This document shows, in pieces, positions 37,527 through 47,047 of a stretch of 64,000 bases of DNA. The stretch comes from Hydrotalea sp. (lineage in GTDB: Bacteria; Bacteroidota; Bacteroidia; Chitinophagales; Chitinophagaceae): positions 124,001 to 188,000 of the forward strand of contig DAHXOT010000017.1 in assembly GCA_027364735.1 (NCBI GenBank). Direction: 5' to 3'. The notes under the pieces are model-generated. The model searched no databases. It saw only the letters and a list, made by a program, of their open reading frames with translations, and was not told the origin of the DNA. Made by a program: the position numbers and the translations under genes. Within the stretch, counting starts at the first letter, position 1. The number at the start of each line of letters is the position of its first letter.

Positions 37527-38360
37527 CTATTCTTCTTCATTACCGCCTTTGGTATATTTTTTAATAATTCCTCTGCCGCTTTCTCTAATAAAAGTAACAA
37601 TTTCGTCTCTCTCATCGCTGGCAGGTAATTCTTCTTCAATAAATTCTAAAGCCTGAGAAACATTCATTCCTTTATTAAAAATTATTCTATAAATATCGAG
37701 AATATGGTTAATTTTTTGAAGTTCAAATCCACGGCGTTTTAAACCAATGCTATTTACACCGCCATAGCTTAATGGATTGCGAACAGCTTTAATATAAGGT
37801 GGTACATCTTTACTTACTAAGCTACCGCCGGCTATATAAGCGTGTTGCCCAATTTCTACAAATTGATGTACAGCACTAACGCCTGCAATCCAGGCCCAAT
37901 CGCCCATGGTAACATGGCCGGCAATTTGAACGCTATTGCTGATAATGCAATTATTGCCAATAATACAATCGTGTGCAATATGGCTGTAGGCCATAATTAA
38001 GCAATTATTTCCAACAGTTGTTTTCCATCTGTCCGACGTGCCACGGTTAATGGTAACAAATTCTCTAATGGTGGTATTATCGCCAATGGAAACAGTAGTT
38101 TTTTCGCCATTAAATTTTAAATCTTGCGGAACACCCCCTAATACTGCGCCCGGAAAAATTCTGCAATTTTTGCCAATACGCGTACCTTCCATAATGGTTA
38201 CATTACTACCAATCCAAGTGCCTTCGCCAATTTGAACGTCTCCATGAATTACCGTAAATGGATCAATCTTAACATTAGGAGCTAACCTTGCATTAGGATC
38301 GATGTACGTATAGGGATGTGTCATCCTGCTTTTGGGTTTAGAGGCTATTAGTGTTTCCAT
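37527..38360 (-). CDS. lpxA: UDP-N-acetylglucosamine acyltransferase
   Basis: 277 residues. The hexapeptide-repeat beta-helix fills residues ~20-195, with the LpxA active-site His region NNCLIMAYSHIAHDCIIGNN and the downstream helical tail. It adds the first 3-hydroxyacyl chain to UDP-GlcNAc in lipid A synthesis. The natural start may be the second Met (residue 13, position 38324), where homologous proteins usually begin with the HPTA-like strand. It lies downstream of lpxD and lpxC/fabZ; a -7 box sits in the 97-bp gap. Confidence 0.93.
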   Translation of the reverse strand: METLIASKPKSRMTHPYTYIDPNARLAPNVKIDPFTVIHGDVQIGEGTWIGSNVTIMEGTRIGKNCRIFPGAVLGGVPQDLKFNGEKTTVSIGDNTTIREFVTINRGTSDRWKTTVGNNCLIMAYSHIAHDCIIGNNCIISNSVQIAGHVTMGDWAWIAGVSAVHQFVEIGQHAYIAGGSLVSKDVPPYIKAVRNPLSYGGVNSIGLKRRGFELQKINHILDIYRIIFNKGMNVSQALEFIEEELPASDERDEIVTFIRESGRGIIKKYTKGGNEEE

Positions 38361-38420
38361 AATTTGTAAGTAGAGACACTAACAGCGATAAAAACGATGC
38401 CAGAAAAACCGGCTAATTTG

Positions 38421-38428
38421 CAAAAATA
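38421..38428 (-). promoter_or_regulatory. -7 box TATTTTTG before lpxA
   Basis: The - strand reads TATTTTTG in the gap between lpxC/fabZ and lpxA, about 60 nt before the lpxA start. It suggests that lpxA and the ABC ATPase gene have a promoter of their own, in addition to any read-through. Confidence 0.45.
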
Positions 38429-38456
38429 AAGGTATTAGCAATATTTTAAGAAGCCA

Positions 38457-39863
38457 TTAACCTCTTTTTATTACTTGTGCTACCAAATCGGCTTCGGTAG
38501 CCAATTTACCGCTTACATAAACTGTTCCTTTCATTTCGCAGATACCACGCCTGATAGGAGCAGTTAATTCCATTTTTAAAATCATTGTGTCTCCGGGTAC
38601 TACTTTTTGTTTGAATTTGCAATTATCTATTTTTAAAAAATAAGTATCGTATTTGCCTTCGGGCATGCCATTTATGGCTAAAAGTCCTCCGGTTTGTGCT
38701 AAAGCTTCTATTTGTAAAACACCCGGCATTACCGGATTGTTGGGAAAATGACCTTGAAAAAACCATTCGTTAAAAGTAACGTTTTTAATTCCTATAATAT
38801 GTTTATCGGTTAGTTCAATAATTTTATCTACTAATAAAAATGGGAATCGATGGGGTAAAGTTTTTTCTATTTTTTCGAGTGTAAAAACCGGTGGTAAAGA
38901 TGCATCATACACCGGGACCCCTTTCATGTGTTTATTTTTTCTGATGTACTGTTTTATTTTTTTAGCAAATTCTACATTGGTACTGTGCCCGGGCCTGTTG
39001 GCAATAATTCTGGCTTTTATTGGATAACCTATTAATGCCAAATCTCCAATAACATCTAATAATTTATGTCTTGCAGGTTCGTTAGAGAAACGTAATTCAA
39101 GATTATTTAGGTAACCTTCATTCTTTACTTCAATTTTTTCTCTTTTAAAGGCTTTTGCTAAGCGGTTCATTTCAACATCGGTAACGGGTTTATCTACCAC
39201 AACAATAGCATTATTAATGTCTCCGCCTTTAATTAAATCATTATCTAAAAGCATTTCTAATTCATGTAAAAAGCAAAATGTTCTGCAAGGTGCAATTTCG
39301 GATTTAAATTCTTTAATAGATTTTAGTCCGGCATGTTGTGTACCTAAAACGGGACTATTAAAATCTATTAAGGTAGTAATTTGATAATCGATAGATGGAA
39401 GAGCTACCATTTCAACACGTTTTACATCATCGTAATGGTAAATATTTTCGCCAATGCTATACCATTGTTTTGCAGCTTCTTGTTCAACTACACCTATACT
39501 TTCAATTAATTCTACAAAAGGTTCTGAACTACCATCTATAATAGGAATTTCGGGGCCATTTAATTCAATTAAACAATTATCAACACCCATGCCTACCAAT
39601 GCTGCTAAAATATGTTCAACAGTACTTACTTTGGCATCGCCAACTTGTAAAGTGGTACCTCTGGAGGTATCGGTAACCAAATCGCAATCGGCTTTAATGA
39701 TAGGTTGGTTAGGAAGGTCAATTCTTTGAAATTGAATACCAAAGCCCGGATTAGCGGGTTTAAGAGTTATATCAACTGTAATACCTGTATGTAAGCCTGT
39801 ACCATTAATATTGATAGAGCTATTTAAAGTATGTTGAAAATCGGGGTTAAAGGTAGTATCCAT
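38457..39863 (-). CDS. lpxC-fabZ: Bifunctional LpxC deacetylase / FabZ dehydratase
   Basis: 468 residues in two parts. Residues ~10-300 are LpxC, the zinc deacetylase that commits lipid A synthesis: INGTGLHTGITVDI, VSTVEHILAALVGMG (zinc His) and LLDVIGDLALIG. Residues ~315-468 are FabZ: LPHRFPFLLVDKI with the active-site His, and GHFPNNPVMPGVLQIEALAQ. The fusion is a known arrangement in Bacteroidota. A promoter with -33 and -7 elements lies 57 nt upstream. Confidence 0.95.
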   Translation of the reverse strand: MDTTFNPDFQHTLNSSININGTGLHTGITVDITLKPANPGFGIQFQRIDLPNQPIIKADCDLVTDTSRGTTLQVGDAKVSTVEHILAALVGMGVDNCLIELNGPEIPIIDGSSEPFVELIESIGVVEQEAAKQWYSIGENIYHYDDVKRVEMVALPSIDYQITTLIDFNSPVLGTQHAGLKSIKEFKSEIAPCRTFCFLHELEMLLDNDLIKGGDINNAIVVVDKPVTDVEMNRLAKAFKREKIEVKNEGYLNNLELRFSNEPARHKLLDVIGDLALIGYPIKARIIANRPGHSTNVEFAKKIKQYIRKNKHMKGVPVYDASLPPVFTLEKIEKTLPHRFPFLLVDKIIELTDKHIIGIKNVTFNEWFFQGHFPNNPVMPGVLQIEALAQTGGLLAINGMPEGKYDTYFLKIDNCKFKQKVVPGDTMILKMELTAPIRRGICEMKGTVYVSGKLATEADLVAQVIKRG

Positions 39864-39919
39864 TTTAACGAATTTTTTTTAGGCTGAAAATAATGCTGTA
39901 GCTGTTTGACTAATTTTAT

Positions 39920-39947
39920 CAAAAATAAAACATATTGTGTTAAACAA
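39920..39947 (-). promoter_or_regulatory. Promoter of lpxC/fabZ
   Basis: The - strand has TTG (39945-39947), then 17 nt, then TATTTTTG (39920-39927), a complete Bacteroidota promoter layout (TTG-N17-TAnnTTTG). It lies 56 nt before the lpxC/fabZ start and just downstream of lpxD. Confidence 0.65.
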
Positions 39948-39951
39948 TACT

Positions 39952-41010
39952 TTAGTTAATGTCAGATACTCGTTCAGCAATTAATTGTTGAATAATTTTT
40001 TCTAATTCTTGAATTCTTTTTTCTAATTCGGGTAAATTTCTAAAAACAGCTTGGCTTCTTAATGAGCTGTTATAATCAAAAGCAGGAGTACCATTTACAG
40101 CCGTATTGTTTTTCTTAATAGATTTTGTAATACCACTTTGTCCATTAATTTTACTACCATCTGCAATAAAAATATGACCTGCCGTACCTACTTGTCCGCC
40201 CATCATAACGTTATTGCCTACTTTGGTACTTCCGCTAATACCCGATTGGGCTGCAATTACGGTATTATTTCCCACTTCTACATTATGAGCAATTTGAATA
40301 AGGTTATCTAATTTAGCCCCCGATTTAATAATGGTTGATCCCATGGTTGCTCTATCAATGGTAGTATTGGCTCCTATTTCCACAAAATCTTCAATAATTA
40401 CATTGCCAATTTGTGGTATTTTTTTAAAGCTTCCATCTTGTTGTGGAGCAAATCCAAAACCATCGCTGCCAATTACTGTGCCTGCATGTATGGTTACGTG
40501 ATTGCCAATTGTACAATCGAAATAAATTTTAACTCCGGCATGCAAAATGGAATTGTTTCCTATTGTAACATTATCTCCAATAATAGTACCCGGAAATAGT
40601 TTTACATCATTACCAATAATTGTATTCTCTCCAATATATACAAAAGCGCCTATAAAAACATTGGTACCAATAGTAGCTGAAGAGGCAATATAATTGGGTT
40701 GTTGAATACCAATTAATTGTTGTGTTTTAATTTCTTGGTATTTAGTTAATAAAACTGCAAAAGCAGAGTAGGCATCGGGAACGCGAATTAAAGAAGTTTG
40801 AACTTTTTGTTTTAAATCGAAACTTTCATTAACAATAACAATAGATGCCTGAGTAGTATAAACATATTCTTCGTACTTAGGATTTGCTAAAAAAGAAAGT
40901 TGCCCTTTATTTGCTTCTTCAATTTTTCCGAATGATGATACTGTTGCAAGAGCATCTCCTTCAACTTTACCATTAACCATTAATGCTATTTGTGCGGCAG
41001 TAAATTGCAT
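39952..41010 (-). CDS. lpxD: UDP-3-O-acylglucosamine N-acyltransferase
   Basis: 352 residues. The N-terminal ~100 residues form the uridine-binding LpxD domain ([19 protein letters not shown]), then a long left-handed beta-helix of hexapeptide repeats with the catalytic His region [20 protein letters not shown], then a helical tail. It adds the N-linked acyl chain in lipid A synthesis. It is the first gene of the lpxD - lpxC/fabZ - lpxA cluster on the - strand. Confidence 0.95.
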   Translation of the reverse strand: MQFTAAQIALMVNGKVEGDALATVSSFGKIEEANKGQLSFLANPKYEEYVYTTQASIVIVNESFDLKQKVQTSLIRVPDAYSAFAVLLTKYQEIKTQQLIGIQQPNYIASSATIGTNVFIGAFVYIGENTIIGNDVKLFPGTIIGDNVTIGNNSILHAGVKIYFDCTIGNHVTIHAGTVIGSDGFGFAPQQDGSFKKIPQIGNVIIEDFVEIGANTTIDRATMGSTIIKSGAKLDNLIQIAHNVEVGNNTVIAAQSGISGSTKVGNNVMMGGQVGTAGHIFIADGSKINGQSGITKSIKKNNTAVNGTPAFDYNSSLRSQAVFRNLPELEKRIQELEKIIQQLIAERVSDIN

Positions 41011-41073
41011 GAGTTGTTTTTTTTGGTTAACTAAAAATTATTGTATGCAGGAGTATATTTATAATTGAAATAA

Positions 41074-42291
41074 TTAAGTTAATGAACAAATGTAAAATTT
41101 TTTAACAGGCATTGAAATAGTTTGATGAATTAATGGTGCATCAATTGCGGTAATATCCTTTACAGTACCGTCTTTAAAAAGGATGTTAATTCTTTCATCG
41201 CTTGTTTTGTACATGGTATTTTTTGCTTCTCCGGTAAAAACAAAATAAGTTGCTTCCTCCGGCGAAATAGCCAACTTTTCAATTGCTTCATCCATTTTTG
41301 CAGTAATTTGACTTGTGTTAAAAGGCTCGGATTGTAGTTTTATTTTTAATAAATTTCTATTTAATAATCGGGTGCTTAATTGGCTTAAAACAAAATCGGG
41401 GTGGGTGCTCCATTTTTTTACTGCAAACGTAATATCGGCATCATCTAATTTACAAAATTGTTCTAAGGTTTTTTTGTCAAGTACATTGGTGTAATCAAAT
41501 AAAAAATAATCTAATAGTCCGCCTGTTTTTATATTTATATCGGTATTGTTTTGTTGGTATAATAATTTTACTCTTTTTAAAATGGTTACCAGCATTTTTT
41601 CGGCGGCTAAAACTGTTTTATGCAAATAAACTTGCCAATACATTTGTCGCCTTGCAACTAAAAATTTTTCAATGCTGTAAATACCTTTTTCTTCAACCAT
41701 TAATTGATTGTTGTGTATTATCAGCATTTTTAAAATTCTGTCGTAACCAATAACACCTTCACTTACACCGGTATAAAAACTATCTCTGGTTAAATAATCC
41801 ATTCTATCCACATCTATTTGTCCGCTGATTAATTGGTGTAAAAATTTTTTAGGATACTTATCAGTAAAAATATCAATGGCTGTTTCTAATTCGCCATTAA
41901 AATCTTCGTTCATGGCTTGCATAATTTGCAAGCTTAATGTTTCATGATGGATGTTAGGAATTAACTGATGTTCTAATGAGTGAGAAAATGGACCATGACC
42001 AATATCGTGTAATAAAATAGCGGCTTTAGTGGCTATTTCTTCTTCAGTTGTTATAATGGTTCCTTTGGCTTTTAATTCGTTAAGTGCATTGCACATTAAA
42101 TGATAAGCACCTAAAGAATGATGTAATCTGGTATGTACAGCACCCGGATAAACCAAAAACGCTAATGCCATTTGATGAATACGCCGCAAACGCTGATAAT
42201 ACGGATGAGCTATAATATTAAATATTAACGAATGTTCAATGGTAATAAAACCATAAACCGGATCGTTAATTATTTTTCTTTTACTACTCAT
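41074..42291 (-). CDS. HD-domain phosphohydrolase
   Basis: 405 residues. The HD core reads LHHSLGAYHLM for the first His, then ILLHDIGHGPFSHSLEH for the HD pair, and GQIDVDRMDYLTRDSFYTG, a pattern shared with dGTPase-like and YdhJ-type HD proteins. The substrate is probably a nucleotide, but it cannot be named from the sequence. It is divergent from porX. A TATTTTTG box lies 29 nt upstream. Confidence 0.85.
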   Translation of the reverse strand: MSSKRKIINDPVYGFITIEHSLIFNIIAHPYYQRLRRIHQMALAFLVYPGAVHTRLHHSLGAYHLMCNALNELKAKGTIITTEEEIATKAAILLHDIGHGPFSHSLEHQLIPNIHHETLSLQIMQAMNEDFNGELETAIDIFTDKYPKKFLHQLISGQIDVDRMDYLTRDSFYTGVSEGVIGYDRILKMLIIHNNQLMVEEKGIYSIEKFLVARRQMYWQVYLHKTVLAAEKMLVTILKRVKLLYQQNNTDINIKTGGLLDYFLFDYTNVLDKKTLEQFCKLDDADITFAVKKWSTHPDFVLSQLSTRLLNRNLLKIKLQSEPFNTSQITAKMDEAIEKLAISPEEATYFVFTGEAKNTMYKTSDERINILFKDGTVKDITAIDAPLIHQTISMPVKKFYICSLT

Positions 42292-42320
42292 ACATGTTGC
42301 TGTTTTGTTAAAGCAGCCTG

Positions 42321-42328
42321 CAAAAATA
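42321..42328 (-). promoter_or_regulatory. -7 box TATTTTTG before the HD-hydrolase gene
   Basis: The - strand reads TATTTTTG, a match to TAnnTTTG, with 29 nt between it and the start codon. The -33 element is unclear. Confidence 0.5.
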
Positions 42329-42437
42329 CAATTTGTATAGCGAGATGAAATATTTTTAATAAGTAAGTAAATTGAGTTGAAGTTATTTCAGCACTTCAAA
42401 ATTTTAAAAAACTTGTGTACAGCTTAAAAAACCAATT

Positions 42438-43997
42438 ATGATTTTAGCTACAATTATTTGGGTTGATGATGAAATAGAAAGTTTGCAATCGCAAAAAATA
42501 TTTTTAGAAAATAAAGGGTATAAAGTACTAACATTTACGAATGGTTTTGAAGCAATAGAATTTATAAAAAACAATGAGGTAGATGTGTTTTTATTAGACG
42601 AAACAATGCCGGGCATTTCCGGGCTGCAAACCTTGCAAAAAATTAAAGAAATTAAACAATACATTCCGGTTGTATTAATTACAAAAAATGAAACCGAAAC
42701 ATTGATGGATGAAGCAATTGGCCGACAAATAACCGATTATTTATTAAAGCCTGTAAATCCCAATCAGGTATTGCTGAGTTTAAAAAAAATAATTGATAAT
42801 AAGCGTTTAGTTGCCGAAACTACTACTACAGCTTATCAGCAACAGTTTAACCAACTGTTTATGGCTTTAAACGATAATCCAAGTTATAATGAATGGATGG
42901 AAATTTATAAAAAATTAGTGTATTGGGAATTGGAGATGGAGAAAAGTAATAGCCCCGAAATGCGTGAAGTATTTGCATTGCAAAAAGACGAAGCCAATAC
43001 AGCATTTTTTAAATTTGTTTCAAAAAATTATGCTAAATGGATCAACCCAAAATCTATCGAATCGCCAATTATGAGCCATAATTTATTTCAATTTAAAGTA
43101 TTGCCACATGTAGAAAAAGGCATACCTGTTTTTTTTATATTAATTGATAATTTGCGATTCGATCAATGGAAATCTATTCAACCTTTATTTGCAGAAAATT
43201 TTAAAATTTTAGAAGAAGAAACATTCTATTCTATTCTTCCAACAGCTACACAATACAGTAGAAATGCTATTTTTAGCGGGTTATTGCCTATTGATATAGA
43301 AAAACAATTTCCGGAGCAATGGAAAAATGATGAAGAAGAAGGCGGTAAAAATTTGTTTGAAGAAGCTTTTCTTAAAGCACAATTAAAAAGATTAAAAAAA
43401 GAAGATATTAAGGTTGGATATACTAAAGTTTTAAATCATAGTGATGGACAAAATTTGGTTAATAATATCCATAATTTATTAACGAACGATTTAAATATTA
43501 TTGTGTACAATTTTGTAGATATGCTTAGTCATGCCAGAACAGAAATGGAAGTGCTAAAAGAATTGGCAAGTGATGAAACAAGTTATAGAAGTGTAACTAA
43601 AAGTTGGTTCGAACATAGTCCTTTGCATCAAGCACTAAAAAAAATTGCCGATAAAAAGTGTAAATTAATTATAGCAACCGATCATGGATCGGTAAGGGTA
43701 AAAACGCCATTTAAAGTAGTAGGCGATAAGCAAACTACTGCCAACCTTAGGTATAAGCATGGAAGAAATTTAAATTACGAATCCAAAGATGTGCTTGCAT
43801 TTAAAGATCCTCACGAGGCAGGCTTGCCCGTTCCTACGGTTAATTCATCTTTTATATTTGCCAAAGAAGATGGATATCTATGTTATCCCAATAACTATAA
43901 TCATTTTGTAAATTATTATAAAAATACTTTTCAGCATGGTGGTATTAGTTTAGAAGAAATGATTATTCCAATAATTAAAATGAGTAGCAAAGTGTAA
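42438..43997 (+). CDS. porX: PorX: response regulator with PglZ domain
   Basis: 519 residues, close to the Porphyromonas PorX length. The N-terminal receiver domain has the acidic pair WVDDE (residues 10-11), the phosphoacceptor Asp54 in FLLDETMPG and the Lys in LLKPV. A helical linker leads to a PglZ (alkaline-phosphatase-like) domain with LIDNLRFDQW, the Thr of PTATQYSRNAIFSG, and IATDHGSVRV. PorX works with the histidine kinase PorY and sigma factor SigP to control type IX secretion, and its PglZ domain has been reported to act on phosphodiesters. No kinase gene is adjacent here. Confidence 0.93.
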   Translation: MILATIIWVDDEIESLQSQKIFLENKGYKVLTFTNGFEAIEFIKNNEVDVFLLDETMPGISGLQTLQKIKEIKQYIPVVLITKNETETLMDEAIGRQITDYLLKPVNPNQVLLSLKKIIDNKRLVAETTTTAYQQQFNQLFMALNDNPSYNEWMEIYKKLVYWELEMEKSNSPEMREVFALQKDEANTAFFKFVSKNYAKWINPKSIESPIMSHNLFQFKVLPHVEKGIPVFFILIDNLRFDQWKSIQPLFAENFKILEEETFYSILPTATQYSRNAIFSGLLPIDIEKQFPEQWKNDEEEGGKNLFEEAFLKAQLKRLKKEDIKVGYTKVLNHSDGQNLVNNIHNLLTNDLNIIVYNFVDMLSHARTEMEVLKELASDETSYRSVTKSWFEHSPLHQALKKIADKKCKLIIATDHGSVRVKTPFKVVGDKQTTANLRYKHGRNLNYESKDVLAFKDPHEAGLPVPTVNSSFIFAKEDGYLCYPNNYNHFVNYYKNTFQHGGISLEEMIIPIIKMSSKV

Positions 43998-44036
43998 ATT
44001 GTGAATAAGTACATTTAAAAAAAGGTAAGCGAATTG

Positions 44037-44044
44037 TATTTTTG
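44037..44044 (+). promoter_or_regulatory. -7 box TATTTTTG before the 89-residue gene
   Basis: TATTTTTG lies 17 nt before ATG 44062, a normal short leader distance. No clear TTG is placed at -33. Confidence 0.45.
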
Positions 44045-44061
44045 TTACATCAATTAGAGCG

Positions 44062-44331
44062 ATGAAATTTACACAACATAACTTAGATAAATTAGAAGCT
44101 ATATTAGCTGAAAATGATTATACAATTCGGTATGAGAGAGGTACATTTCAAAGTGGATGGTGTTTGCTTGAAGCAAAAAAAATTGTAGTGCTAAATAAGT
44201 TTTTAGATATTGAAGCACGCATGAATACACTAATGGAATTAATTCCGCAATTGCAAATAAATATTGATAAATTAACACACGATAGCCAAAAAGTATATGT
44301 AGAAATAATGGCTAAAACTCTTGTGGTATAA
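44062..44331 (+). CDS. Small conserved-looking hypothetical protein
   Basis: 89 residues, no signal peptide or membrane segment. It begins with a helix (QHNLDKLEAILAENDYTIRY), a short beta segment (GWCLLEAKKIVVLNKFLD) and a C-terminal helix. I do not recognise the family with certainty; its compact cytoplasmic layout, its own promoter box and its place after porX favour a real gene. Function unknown. Confidence 0.65.
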   Translation: MKFTQHNLDKLEAILAENDYTIRYERGTFQSGWCLLEAKKIVVLNKFLDIEARMNTLMELIPQLQINIDKLTHDSQKVYVEIMAKTLVV

Positions 44332-44367
44332 CAATAATTTTATTATCATTAACAACTATTGTTTCTT

Positions 44368-44375
44368 TATTTTTG
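44368..44375 (+). promoter_or_regulatory. -7 box TATTTTTG before the MBL hydrolase gene
   Basis: TATTTTTG ends 4 nt before ATG 44380, predicting that the transcript starts at or next to the start codon. An out-of-frame ATG at 44376 lies between. Confidence 0.55.
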
Positions 44376-44379
44376 ATGA

Positions 44380-45159
44380 ATGGGAACGCCTTCTATTCAC
44401 ATTACTTTTTTAGGTACAGGTACCAGCAGTGGTGTTCCAATGATTGCTTGTGATTGTGATGTTTGTACTTCAACAAACCCAAAGGATAATAGATTGCGGA
44501 GCAGTATTTTGGTAGAATCTGCCACAACTACTTTTGTAATAGATGCCACACCCGATTTTCGCTATCAAATGTTGCGAGCAAAAAATAAAAAATTAGATGC
44601 TGTACTATTTACGCATCCGCATAAAGACCATATTGCAGGCTTGGATGATGTAAGAGCCTATAATTATATTCAAAAAAAACCTATGGAAATATTTGCAAAT
44701 GCTATAACTATAGAAGCTTTGCAAAGAGAATTTTATTATGTATTTACAGAAAAAAAATATCCGGGAATACCACAACTTACAATTCATAAAATTGACAACA
44801 TCCCATTTACTATTGGCGATATTCATATTATCCCCATTTTAGTTTGGCATTTGAATATGCCGGTTCTAGGATATAGAATAAATAATTTTACTTATATTAC
44901 AGATGCAAATAGAATTGATGATATTGAAAAAGAAAAAATTAAAGGATCGGAAATTATTGTGTTAAATGCGTTACGGAAAGAGCAACATATATCGCATTTT
45001 ACATTAACCGAAGCAGTAGCATTGGCTCAAGAATTACAAATACCAAAAGCTTATTTTACACATATTAGTCATCAATTGGGCAAACACGAACTTGTAAATA
45101 AAGAATTACCAAGCCACATGGAGTTGGCTTACGATGGATTGACTATTTTACACATATAA
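44380..45159 (+). CDS. Metallo-beta-lactamase fold hydrolase, PhnP-like
   Basis: 259 residues. The N-terminus HITFLGTGTSSGVPMIACDC matches PhnP-type proteins, including the DCDVC Cys pair that in PhnP binds an extra zinc. The catalytic HxHxDH is FTHPHKDHIAGLDDVR. Further ligands are in YITDANRI and AYFTHISHQLGKH. PhnP relatives hydrolyse cyclic phosphodiesters; the substrate here is not known. The next gene follows at 29 bp. Confidence 0.85.
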   Translation: MGTPSIHITFLGTGTSSGVPMIACDCDVCTSTNPKDNRLRSSILVESATTTFVIDATPDFRYQMLRAKNKKLDAVLFTHPHKDHIAGLDDVRAYNYIQKKPMEIFANAITIEALQREFYYVFTEKKYPGIPQLTIHKIDNIPFTIGDIHIIPILVWHLNMPVLGYRINNFTYITDANRIDDIEKEKIKGSEIIVLNALRKEQHISHFTLTEAVALAQELQIPKAYFTHISHQLGKHELVNKELPSHMELAYDGLTILHI

Positions 45160-45188
45160 CCTTCGCAGATAACAATCTTGAAAAGGTT

Positions 45189-46088
45189 ATGAAACAATTT
45201 TTAAAAGACTATTTTACTTTTTCTAAAAAGGAACGAATTGCTGTATTTATTTTATTACTGCTAATAGGCATTGCAATTGCCTTACCTTATTTCTTTTCAA
45301 AAGAAAAACCTTTCCCCAAGGAAAATGCCACATTAACTTCTGTAATGAATACTATTAATGCCAACCAATTACAAAATGACTCTGTAAATGCTGTGCAATT
45401 ATCGCAGCCTATAGCAGATAATACTTTGCCGGAACAAAAGAATAACTTGTTTTTTTTTGATCCGAATATGATTGATGCAGATGGATGGAAAAAATTAGGA
45501 GTAAGAGAGAAAACCATTCGCACTATTTTAAATTATAGAAGTAAAGGAGGCAAGTTTATAGTAGCAACCGACATTCGTAAAATATGGGGATTAAAAAAAG
45601 AAGAAGCCGATAGGCTAATTCCATTTATTCAAATACAAAACAATATTGCTGTAAAGCAGTATAATAAAACATATCCTGCCCTAAAAAATAGCGAGCCTTT
45701 AGAAATAAACACAGCAACACCTCAGCAATTGAGGCAATTTTTAGCTGATGCATCTTTAGCATACCGAATAGTTAATTATCGAAATAAATTAGGAGGCTTT
45801 ATCGGTTTAACGCAAATAAAAGAAACCTATGGCATTACCGATTCTTTGTATCAAACCATACAAAATCATCTTACTATCAATACTTCGGCAATCAATAAAA
45901 TAAATATTAATCAGGCTACAGAATACCAGCTTGCTGCTCATCCATATATTAAAACAAGTATTGCTAAAGCTATTATTATATACCGAAATCAATATGGAAA
46001 TTATCAAGCTGTTGATGATCTTAAAAAAATTGTATTTATCGGCGATGATGTTTTTCAAAAAATATATCCGTACCTAACGGTGCAATAA
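45189..46088 (+). CDS. Membrane-anchored helix-hairpin-helix (ComEA-like) protein
   Basis: 299 residues. A membrane helix at residues ~15-33 (ERIAVFILLLLIGIAIALPY) is followed by a low-complexity linker and three helix-hairpin-helix DNA-binding repeats, for example EINTATPQQLRQFLADASLA and KININQATEYQLAAHPYIK. ComEA-type proteins bind DNA outside the inner membrane during uptake; with dprA also in the window this fits natural transformation, but the link is inference. Two hairpins follow the gene. Confidence 0.75.
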   Translation: MKQFLKDYFTFSKKERIAVFILLLLIGIAIALPYFFSKEKPFPKENATLTSVMNTINANQLQNDSVNAVQLSQPIADNTLPEQKNNLFFFDPNMIDADGWKKLGVREKTIRTILNYRSKGGKFIVATDIRKIWGLKKEEADRLIPFIQIQNNIAVKQYNKTYPALKNSEPLEINTATPQQLRQFLADASLAYRIVNYRNKLGGFIGLTQIKETYGITDSLYQTIQNHLTINTSAINKININQATEYQLAAHPYIKTSIAKAIIIYRNQYGNYQAVDDLKKIVFIGDDVFQKIYPYLTVQ

Positions 46089-46206
46089 TGATATGTGATA
46101 GATGAAATTGTAATTAAGTAGTTGTAGAATTATGACCACTATATAACAATAATAAACTTTTAATTTTTCTGATAGTTACATTGTTTAGTAGGTTATAAAA
46201 AGCAGA

Positions 46207-46226
46207 AGCCCTCCAAAAAGAGGGCT
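46207..46226 (+). terminator. Hairpin terminator after the helix-hairpin-helix gene
   Basis: AGCCCTC (46207-46213) pairs with GAGGGCT (46220-46226), followed by AATTTTAT. A plausible rho-independent terminator about 120 bp after the stop. Confidence 0.6.
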
Positions 46227-46290
46227 AATTTTATCAGTATAATACATTAAGAACCACAATTGGCATGCAAGTTGCGAATCTTATGGCAAT

Positions 46291-46318
46291 AAAAAAAGAG
46301 GAAAAAACCTCTTTTTTT
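46291..46318. terminator. Second hairpin terminator in the 46089-46404 gap
   Basis: A perfect 11-bp inverted repeat (46291-46301 with 46308-46318) rich in A on the left and T on the right, loop of six A. The 316-bp gap between the two flanking genes holds these two hairpins, and I see no coding frame in it. The 64 bases between them are not explained. Confidence 0.75.
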
Positions 46319-46404
46319 ATTCAAGAAAATAGCTTAGGGTTGCATTATTATAAGTAGTAAATCCTTGTCAACTTTATCAATGAAATTCGGTAAATTCAAA
46401 CGAT

Positions 46405-47040
46405 ATGATAAAAGTAGCTATTGTGGATGATCATTCATTGATGCGTGAGGGTATCAGAAATGTGTTGCGTATACATAAAAATATACAAGTTATACTTGAA
46501 GCGGCCAACGGTAAAATATTAATTGATTTGCTTAAATCAGGAAATCTTCCACATATTGTTTTATTAGATATTCAAATGCCCGAAATGGATGGCTATCAAA
46601 CATTGAGTTATTTAAAAGATCATTATCCTTCTATAAAAGTAATTATGTTATCAATGATTTATGATGATTTTGTTGTAAGTAATTTAATGCAACGTGGGGC
46701 TTCGGCATTTATTTCTAAAAATATAGAGCCTACTACTTTAGTAGAAACTATTGAAAGAACTTATTTAAATGATGAGAAGCATAAAAAGGGTGCAACAAAA
46801 GCCCCTATTCCCGATAAGGAAGGGAAAGAATCGATGCCTTTACTTACTGATAAAGAATTAGAATTATTAAAATACTCTTCTACTCATTTAACCTATAATC
46901 AAATAGCCGCACTAATGTTGATGAGTCCTAAAACATTAGAGCATTACAGAATTAGCTTATTTAAAAAAATGAAAATACAAACACGTTCGGAATTGGCTGC
47001 TTTGTCAGTTCGAATGGGATTTGGTAAAACCAGTTTCTAA
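46405..47040 (+). CDS. LuxR/NarL-type response regulator
   Basis: 211 residues. The receiver domain has VAIVDDHSLMREGIRNVL, the phosphoacceptor Asp55 in IVLLDIQMPEMDGYQTL and SAFISK. The C-terminal LuxR-type helix-turn-helix (residues ~148-205) reads LTDKELELLKYSSTHLTYNQ and then ALMLMSPKTLEHYR. It is a DNA-binding transcription regulator controlled by an unknown histidine kinase; no kinase gene is adjacent. It is convergent with the small gene downstream. Confidence 0.9.
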   Translation: MIKVAIVDDHSLMREGIRNVLRIHKNIQVILEAANGKILIDLLKSGNLPHIVLLDIQMPEMDGYQTLSYLKDHYPSIKVIMLSMIYDDFVVSNLMQRGASAFISKNIEPTTLVETIERTYLNDEKHKKGATKAPIPDKEGKESMPLLTDKELELLKYSSTHLTYNQIAALMLMSPKTLEHYRISLFKKMKIQTRSELAALSVRMGFGKTSF

Positions 47041-47047
47041 TACAACC

